Assembly: GCA_026988445.1 (NCBI GenBank)
Contig: JALSLF010000654.1
Location: 1 to 5,478 of the forward strand
From: Bacteroidales bacterium
GTDB taxonomy: Bacteria > Bacteroidota > Bacteroidia > Bacteroidales > NBLH01
Direction: 5' to 3'
DNA length: 5,478 nucleotides
Shown: positions 1 through 4,009 of the stretch, one piece after another
Layout of the letters: each line of letters starts with the position of its first letter
Position numbering within the stretch: position 1 is the stretch's first letter
Position numbers and translations under genes: made by a program
The notes under the pieces: generated by a model
Told to the model about the DNA's origin: nothing
Seen by the model: only the letters and a program-made list of their open reading frames with translations
Database searches by the model: none

Positions 1-223
1 AAATACCTTCAATACCCATATTTTGAGTGATTTCAACGGCATTTGTACTCCAAGGTGTAATCATTTCTTTACGGGGACCAATGAAAGTTCCTTTTAATTT
101 TTCCGTAAGAATAATTTCGCCGTTTAAAAGCCACCCTAATTTTTTAACGGTTTCTTTATCGGGTGATTCACTGATTTTTACAGCGTAGATTTTACCGGAA
201 TTGTTTTTTAAAAAAATAATCAT
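1..223 (-). CDS. purL: Phosphoribosylformylglycinamidine synthase, N-terminal fragment (partial, 3' end outside window)
   Basis: This is the start of the large FGAR amidotransferase, which uses glutamine and ATP to convert FGAR to FGAM in cytosolic purine synthesis. I read it by translating the minus strand from ATG at 223-221: 74 codons stay open to the left edge. The product begins MIIFLKNNSGKIYAVK and includes G-P-R at about 49-51 and the segment PWSTNAVEITQNMG at 57-70, which I recognise from Bacteroidota PurL. Family members of this fused type are about 1,200 residues, so roughly 6% is visible. The visible part belongs to the N-terminal PurS-like domain; the synthetase and glutaminase domains lie outside. 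It is transcribed divergently from the lipoprotein gene at 457, with a 233-nt gap. A TACCTTTG element lies upstream at 265-258. The identification rests on family memory of the N-terminus, not on a search. Confidence 0.9.
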   Translation of the reverse strand, partial: MIIFLKNNSGKIYAVKISESPDKETVKKLGWLLNGEIILTEKLKGTFIGPRKEMITPWSTNAVEITQNMGIEGI

Positions 224-257
224 ATTGTTGCAGAATTATGTGTTTTAATAATCGCAG

Positions 258-265
258 CAAAGGTA
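258..265 (-). promoter_or_regulatory. Candidate -7 promoter element for purL
   Basis: On the minus strand 265-258 reads TACCTTTG, an exact match to the Bacteroidota -7 consensus TAnnTTTG. Transcription would start near 252, giving a leader of about 30 nt before the purL ATG at 223. No TTG -33 element is present at the usual spacing, so only half of the promoter signature is visible. Location and orientation are right for purL. Confidence 0.45.
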
Positions 266-377
266 AATAAAAAATGTATAGGTTTTTATTTGAATATATC
301 GAGATACATATGACTTTTTTAAAAGTTTAAATAAAATTCCAACCTTTTATACTTTTCTGCAATCTATATTATAAACA

Positions 378-404
378 TTGACTTTGAGTTTGTTTGTAAA
401 TTTA
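378..404 (+). promoter_or_regulatory. Weak promoter candidate for the first lipoprotein gene
   Basis: TTG at 378-380 is followed after 16 nt by TAAATTTA at 397-404, which differs from TAnnTTTG only at the last base. The spacing is slightly shorter than the usual 17-23. Initiation near 410 would give a leader of about 45 nt. No exact TAnnTTTG exists between 300 and 456 on this strand, so the gene may instead use a different sigma factor, possibly the ECF sigma encoded downstream. That alternative is conjecture. Confidence 0.25.
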
Positions 405-456
405 ATTATACGTATAAGAATATAAACAATTAAGTATTAATTTAAAAATAAAAAAA

Positions 457-1134
457 ATGAAACACACAAATTTTAAAATTTTATTTGCTACTTTATTATT
501 TTTGGGTATTAGTTTATCAAGTTGTGATAAAGACGATGGAAATGCAAAAATTTCATTAAAAGCAGTTACCACCAGCTCACAATCTACAACGCCTTTAAAA
601 AATGCTAGTGCTGCTAATGAGTTGGTTTTTACGTCAGGTCATATTCAATTCAGAGAAGTTGTTTTTGATGGTGATAATGCGAATACTTCTGTTAGTATTA
701 CACATGAGCAAATAGCATCAATAGATTATGCAACCGGAATTGTTAGCCCTCCTGTTATTATTGAAGTTCCGGCAGGAGAATATTCCAGCGTTTATTTAGG
801 AATTGAAATTCAAGATGATGGGGCTGAGCCAACTATTGTAACCGAAGGTGCTTATACTAACTCTCAGGGGGAAATTATACCTATTCGATTTGAATTTAAT
901 TCAGGAGAAGTTTTTGAAGCCGAAGCAGCTAAAGTAACTATAAATGAAGGTGCTGATATGGTAGCAAAAATTACTTTTGATGCAAATTTTTGGTTTGGAA
1001 CTGTAACAAAAGATGAGTTGGATAATGCTACGATGACAAACGGCACAATTATTATCAGTTCAACATCTAATCCAGATATTTTTGATAAAGTTGCTGGACG
1101 CGTTGATGTAGCTACTGAAGCTGTTTTTGAGTAA
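457..1134 (+). CDS. Probable surface-exposed lipoprotein, family not recognised (paralogue of the next gene)
   Basis: This 225-residue protein of unknown function is predicted to be exported as a lipoprotein. The N-terminus is a type II signal peptide: Lys-containing start, hydrophobic core FATLLFLGISL, then lipobox L-S-S-C with Cys23. Directly after the cysteine comes D-K-D-D, matching the Bacteroidota lipoprotein export signal (Cys-X-Lys-Asp/Glu-Asp/Glu) that directs lipoproteins to the outer face of the outer membrane. The rest alternates short hydrophobic and polar segments, suggesting an all-beta domain. Segments LVFTSGHIQF (56-65), IIEVPAGEYSSVYLGIEI (101-118) and IPIRFEFNSGEVF (141-153) recur in the downstream gene. 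The mature protein is acidic and has no other cysteine. The ATG at 457 follows an A-rich stretch and no Shine-Dalgarno site. A strong terminator begins 10 nt after the stop, so the gene may be expressed at a different level from the genes behind it. A DUF4382-like fold is possible but not demonstrable here. Confidence 0.85.
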   Translation: MKHTNFKILFATLLFLGISLSSCDKDDGNAKISLKAVTTSSQSTTPLKNASAANELVFTSGHIQFREVVFDGDNANTSVSITHEQIASIDYATGIVSPPVIIEVPAGEYSSVYLGIEIQDDGAEPTIVTEGAYTNSQGEIIPIRFEFNSGEVFEAEAAKVTINEGADMVAKITFDANFWFGTVTKDELDNATMTNGTIIISSTSNPDIFDKVAGRVDVATEAVFE

Positions 1135-1144
1135 GTCTTTTTTT

Positions 1145-1196
1145 TACTGTCTGAAACGGTATTCATATTTGAATCAAAGTTTCAGGCAGTATTTTT
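1145..1196 (+). terminator. Intrinsic terminator after the first lipoprotein gene
   Basis: The left arm 1146-1157 (ACTGTCTGAAAC) pairs with the right arm 1179-1190 (GTTTCAGGCAGT) over 12 positions with one G-U pair. T1145-A1191 extends it to 13. Inside, ATTCA (1161-1165) and TGAAT (1170-1174) form a second short stem with a 4-nt loop. The hairpin is followed directly by a T5 tract (1192-1196), starting 10 nt after the stop codon. The T tract is only on this side for rightward transcription, so it should not terminate leftward transcripts. Readthrough could feed the downstream genes at a reduced level. Confidence 0.85.
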
Positions 1197-1197
1197 G
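1169..1197 (+). promoter_or_regulatory. Candidate promoter for the second lipoprotein / sigma operon, embedded in the terminator
   Basis: TTG at 1169-1171 (part of TTTG) is followed after 18 nt by TATTTTTG at 1190-1197. This matches the Bacteroidota pattern TTG-N17-23-TAnnTTTG exactly. Initiation near 1203 would give a leader of about 30 nt before the ATG at 1235. The -33 element lies in the apical part of the terminator hairpin and the -7 element is made from its closing base pairs plus the T tract. The T-rich composition raises the risk of a chance match. Confidence 0.45.
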
Positions 1198-1234
1198 TAT
1201 TATTTTCAGTCAAATTAATATAATATCGAGCTTT

Positions 1235-1918
1235 ATGAGGTATCTTATTCTTATAGGCCTTTCTTTAATGCTTTTTCCTTCTTGTGAAAAGGAAGACCCA
1301 TTAAAACTACCTGTAGATTTAGCTTTCTCTATAAAAATGAATAAAAACCTGAAAGTTAATAATACGATGGTTTTTACTAAGGGCGAAATTATTTTGGCTG
1401 ATTTTGAATTTGAAGGAGAAAGAGAAATTGGCGAAGATGTGTATTTTTCAAAAGAGTTTTCAAGCGGTTTAAGTATCGACTTAACTAATGATGAAAAAAT
1501 TCAAGAGCTTACTTTTGAAATACCACAAGGTATTTATAAACGTATATATATTGCGTTTAATACTTTTGATGATTTTGACCAAAACTGCATTGTAATTGAA
1601 GCTTATTATACCAATACTCAAGATGTTCAAATACCAATACGATTTGAGTTTTTATCTTCTGAATACTTTTCGGTTGTGGCAGAAGATTATTCCGGCGACA
1701 GCCAAATTGTTTTAAATACAAATACCCCTGCCTATGCATCTATCCGGCTTGACCCCGTTTATTGGTTTATGAATATCTCAAATACAATGTTGGATGATTC
1801 AGAGACTGTAACTATTAATGGTAAAGCAACAATTTTAATAAACGAGGATATTAATACAAGATTATATGAATTGATTGTAGCGAGATTAGATGAATCAACA
1901 GAATGTGTTTTCTTTTAA
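1235..1918 (+). CDS. Probable surface-exposed lipoprotein, diverged paralogue of the preceding gene
   Basis: This is a 227-residue protein of unknown function. I start it at ATG 1235 because translation from there gives a clean lipoprotein signal, MRYLILIGLSLMLFPSC, with Cys17. The frame is open back to an ATG at 1127, but that would overlap the previous gene and add 36 residues read through the terminator hairpin. After Cys17 comes E-K-E-D, again fitting the surface export signal. The sequence before the cysteine, F-P-S, is a relaxed lipobox. Similarity to the upstream lipoprotein runs the whole length: MVFTKGEIIL (45-54), FEIPQGIYKRIYIAF (94-108), IVIEAYYTNTQDVQIPIRF (119-137), a W-F pair near 177-178, and a C-terminus ending T-E-C-V-F-F against T-E-A-V-F-E. 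Unlike its paralogue it has two further cysteines, C118 and C224, that could form a disulfide. The sigma factor gene follows 12 nt after the stop, so the two probably share a transcript. No Shine-Dalgarno site is visible. Confidence 0.83.
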   Translation: MRYLILIGLSLMLFPSCEKEDPLKLPVDLAFSIKMNKNLKVNNTMVFTKGEIILADFEFEGEREIGEDVYFSKEFSSGLSIDLTNDEKIQELTFEIPQGIYKRIYIAFNTFDDFDQNCIVIEAYYTNTQDVQIPIRFEFLSSEYFSVVAEDYSGDSQIVLNTNTPAYASIRLDPVYWFMNISNTMLDDSETVTINGKATILINEDINTRLYELIVARLDESTECVFF

Positions 1919-1930
1919 ATTATCGTATTT

Positions 1931-2479
1931 TTGGGAGAAAAAGACTTATACAATAAACCTGATGCTGTTTTAATAAAAAAAAGTATTTCGGGAGAAAGGG
2001 AGTATCAAGAAGCATTGTACAGGAAATATGCCGATAAAATGTATAATGTTTGCCTTATTTATGCAAAAAATGAAGATGATGCTGCAGATATTCTTCAAGA
2101 TGGTTTTATTAAAATGTTCCGAAATCTAAAGAAATTTGAAGGAAAAGGTTCTTTTGAAGGTTGGTTGCGAAAAATTATTGTTAATACGGCTTTGGAGCAA
2201 TACCGTAAAAAAAATAAGGAAATTGAAAAGATTGAAAATAGTAAACATTTCATTGAAACATCTATTGATGATATACTTGAAGCTATTCATGCTAAGGATA
2301 TTATACGCATGGTAAATGAGCTTCCTAAAAAAGCTGCTATAGTATTAAAACTATTTTCAATTGAAGGGTATTCTCATGAAGAAATATCAAACGAACTAAA
2401 CATTTCTATAGGAACATCAAAATCTCAATTAAATCGCGCAAGAAAAATGCTTTTGCAAAAAATTGAAAATATGAGATGA
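1931..2479 (+). CDS. ECF (group 4) RNA polymerase sigma factor
   Basis: This is a 182-residue extracytoplasmic-function sigma factor that would redirect RNA polymerase to a small regulon. Region 2 spans about residues 24-95. It includes ALYRKYADKMYNVCLIYAK, the acidic helix EDDAADILQDGFIKMFRNL that normally binds core polymerase, and GSFEGWLRKIIVNTALEQYR, the -10 recognition part. A short linker follows, then region 4 at about 125-176: LPKKAAIVLKLFSIEGYSHE followed by the helix-turn-helix EEISNELNISIGTSKSQLNR and ARKML. Regions 1.1 and 3 are absent, as expected. No ATG is available before region 2: the frame closes at the TAA of the lipoprotein gene (1916-1918), and the first in-frame ATG encodes Met37 inside region 2. 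TTG at 1931 is therefore the best start; ATT at 1919 is less likely. The gene sits 12 nt behind the lipoprotein stop and overlaps the next gene by ATGA, indicating translational coupling with its probable anti-sigma partner. Confidence 0.93.
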   Translation: MGEKDLYNKPDAVLIKKSISGEREYQEALYRKYADKMYNVCLIYAKNEDDAADILQDGFIKMFRNLKKFEGKGSFEGWLRKIIVNTALEQYRKKNKEIEKIENSKHFIETSIDDILEAIHAKDIIRMVNELPKKAAIVLKLFSIEGYSHEEISNELNISIGTSKSQLNRARKMLLQKIENMR

Positions 2480-3867
2480 AAAAAAAATCCGACATAAATA
2501 AAATCAAAAATAGCTTTGAGCAAATTAATAAAACTGCTCCTGATTTTATTTGGGATAAAATTGCATCTAATTTAGAATCAAAGCCTGAGTTTTCTCAATT
2601 AGATGAAAAAGTAAAGCACAGTTTTGAAACCATCAGTAAAAAACCAAAACCTGATGTTTGGAAAAATATTGAAAGACAACTTATAATTGACAATGTTTGG
2701 CTCAATATACGAAAAACTTTAAACAGGGATGTTTTTATAATACGTATTTTGAAAACGGTAGCTGTATTCTTGCTATTTTTATTTTTAACTTATTATTTTG
2801 ATAATCCGCTTACAAATAAGAACACTAATAGGATAACAATTCATAAAAAGGAGGAAAATACATTTAAGCAGGCTGAATTAAGAGCAAAAAACTTAAATAC
2901 AAATGATACATCAAAAAAATTTAATAAGCCTAAAATTAAGCTTAAACAAGAAAATACCATTAATTCAAAAAGTGATGATTTATTACCCCAAAACACGGCT
3001 CTATTGTCTGTAAATTATTCTTCTGATGAAAGCGATAACTATACGGTTGATGAAAAAATATCTTCAAACAGCTTAAAAAATACTAACACACAAAAGAATA
3101 TAACTGTTAACAGTGACAGTACTACAAACAATTACCTGATATTAAACAGCAACTCTTATAAAGATAATACAAGTTTACTTAGTCATATAGAATTGGAAAA
3201 AATTGAAGCGGCAAATTTTAATTCAGACATTAAAACAATATCTCAAAACTATAAAACCGGTTGGTTTGAATTAGGTTTAAGTAGTACTTTGTACTCAACA
3301 GATATCATAAATAATGACTATAAATTAGGGGAAAATGGTTATAGCTTAGTTAAACATGAGTATGATTATTCTGTTACTTTTGCCATTTCCGGCTCATATT
3401 ATTTTAATGATAAAAACTCTTTGAATGCAAGCTATGTAATAAATGATGTTGCCAAGCAAAAGATTAAAAAATTTGAAAACGGCGCATTAAATAAATATTT
3501 ACTTCAACTTAAATATTATAAGTTTGAATTGTATTATAAATACAATGTTTTATTAAAGTCTGTACCGTTAACAAAGTTTACAGCAGGACTTGGAGGGTAT
3601 TATTCTTATTTAGCATCGGCCGATGGATATATTAACAATGTACATTTTAGCACAAAAGGATTATATAACAATTATGATTATGGTGTTGTAGGTATTTTGG
3701 GCTTAAGAAATGAAGTGAAAATGTTTGTTTTTGAATACGGCTTAATTGTAGAGTACGGCTTTCCTAATATTTTTTCAGGTAACCAAAAAATTAATGCAGC
3801 ACTTAATAATACTCATATTTTTCATAAAGGAGTATTTTTAAAAATTAAAGCGATTATAAACAAATAA
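2476..3867 (+). CDS. Putative anti-sigma membrane protein with C-terminal outer-membrane beta-barrel-like domain
   Basis: This is a 463-residue protein, probably the regulator of the overlapping sigma gene. Residues 1-84 are hydrophilic and contain two similar 24-residue units (10-33 and 46-69), each with K-x-S-F-E-x-I-x-K and then W-x2-I-x3-L. A third W-x2-I-x3-L is at 75-82. A single transmembrane helix follows at about 86-107 (core ILKTVAVFLLFLFLTYYF). Residues 110-258 are a low-complexity linker rich in Asn, Lys, Ser and Thr. From about 262 to the end, alternating aromatic and hydrophobic strands (GWFELGLSSTLYS, YSVTFAISGSYYF, FTAGLGGYYSYLA, KMFVFEYGLIVEYGF) look like the 8-10 stranded barrels of Bacteroidota outer-membrane proteins, ending with the strand HKGVFLKIKAIINK. 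No cleavable signal peptide precedes the helix. ECF-linked proteins with this general design occur in the phylum, but their function is poorly defined. The anti-sigma role is inferred from overlap, topology and architecture. The start ATG overlaps the sigma stop as ATGA. Confidence 0.8.
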   Translation: MKKKSDINKIKNSFEQINKTAPDFIWDKIASNLESKPEFSQLDEKVKHSFETISKKPKPDVWKNIERQLIIDNVWLNIRKTLNRDVFIIRILKTVAVFLLFLFLTYYFDNPLTNKNTNRITIHKKEENTFKQAELRAKNLNTNDTSKKFNKPKIKLKQENTINSKSDDLLPQNTALLSVNYSSDESDNYTVDEKISSNSLKNTNTQKNITVNSDSTTNNYLILNSNSYKDNTSLLSHIELEKIEAANFNSDIKTISQNYKTGWFELGLSSTLYSTDIINNDYKLGENGYSLVKHEYDYSVTFAISGSYYFNDKNSLNASYVINDVAKQKIKKFENGALNKYLLQLKYYKFELYYKYNVLLKSVPLTKFTAGLGGYYSYLASADGYINNVHFSTKGLYNNYDYGVVGILGLRNEVKMFVFEYGLIVEYGFPNIFSGNQKINAALNNTHIFHKGVFLKIKAIINK

Positions 3868-4009
3868 TATTTTTGCTTATTTTTTATAGCACTTAAATCT
3901 ATAGCTATGTTCTACCGCAAAGCTAAAACATGGCTGCCATAGTATTAAGCACTGAGCAGGCTGCTAATTAGGCTATGCCGCTCAGTGCTGAACAAGTTTT
4001 AGATATAGC
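3868..4009. other. Structured convergent intergenic region
   Basis: The 3' ends of the membrane-protein gene and hutU face each other across 142 nt with no ORF of note. The left part has two T-runs (3871-3874 extended from 3870, and 3880-3885) but no GC-rich hairpin before them. The rest is dense in complementary segments: CTAAAAC (3923-3929) with GTTTTAG (3996-4002), ATGGC-T-GCCAT (3930-3940), and the strong hairpin at 3948-3989. AACAAGTTTT occurs twice in direct orientation, at 3991-4000 and 4014-4023, the second copy lying in the last codons of hutU. AGCACT is present at 3888 and 3948, and its complement AGTGCT at 3984. Confidence 0.55.
3948..3989. terminator. GC-rich hairpin, probable bidirectional terminator or transcript-end structure
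   Basis: AGCACTGAGC at 3948-3957 pairs perfectly with GCTCAGTGCT at 3980-3989. After a bulged A at 3958, GGC (3959-3961) and GCC (3977-3979) add three pairs, closing a 15-nt loop. Six of the ten main pairs are G-C in an otherwise AT-rich gap. It lies where both convergent transcripts should end. T-tracts on either side are poor (GTTTT at 3996 on the plus strand, none adjacent on the minus strand), so termination may be inefficient or the hairpin may mainly protect 3' ends. Confidence 0.5.

Larger units (their letters stand above)
224..456. other. Divergent intergenic region between purL and the lipoprotein operon
   Basis: This AT-rich stretch separates two divergently transcribed genes and shows no credible ORF or RNA gene. 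It holds the purL -7 element (258-265), a weak rightward promoter candidate near 378-404, a 12-bp perfect palindrome TTATACGTATAA at 406-417, and an A-rich stretch just before the ATG at 457. Such A-rich leaders are a common substitute for a Shine-Dalgarno site in this phylum. Confidence 0.6.

Noticed and set aside
457..1134. Firm assignment of the lipoproteins to DUF4382 or another named domain
   Set aside because: The predicted all-beta pattern is compatible, but I cannot identify a diagnostic motif by eye; a profile search would decide.
864..1166. 100-codon minus-strand ORF
   Set aside because: Antisense shadow of the first lipoprotein gene, with low-complexity Ser/Thr/Ala composition and running across the terminator.
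1127..1234. Upstream extension of the second lipoprotein gene to the ATG at 1127
   Set aside because: It would overlap the previous gene, be encoded by the terminator hairpin and its T-runs, and bury the lipoprotein signal peptide at residue 37 onward.
1926..1933. TATTTTTG as a promoter -7 element for the sigma gene
   Set aside because: It matches TAnnTTTG but has no TTG at 17-23 nt upstream, and initiation would fall inside the sigma coding region after its only plausible start codon. A chance product of a T-run.
1235..2479. Lipoprotein and sigma factor as one interrupted gene (same frame, split by TAA)
   Set aside because: Each part is complete by itself, with a proper lipoprotein C-terminus matching its paralogue and a full-length ECF sigma; a lipoprotein-sigma fusion makes no topological sense.
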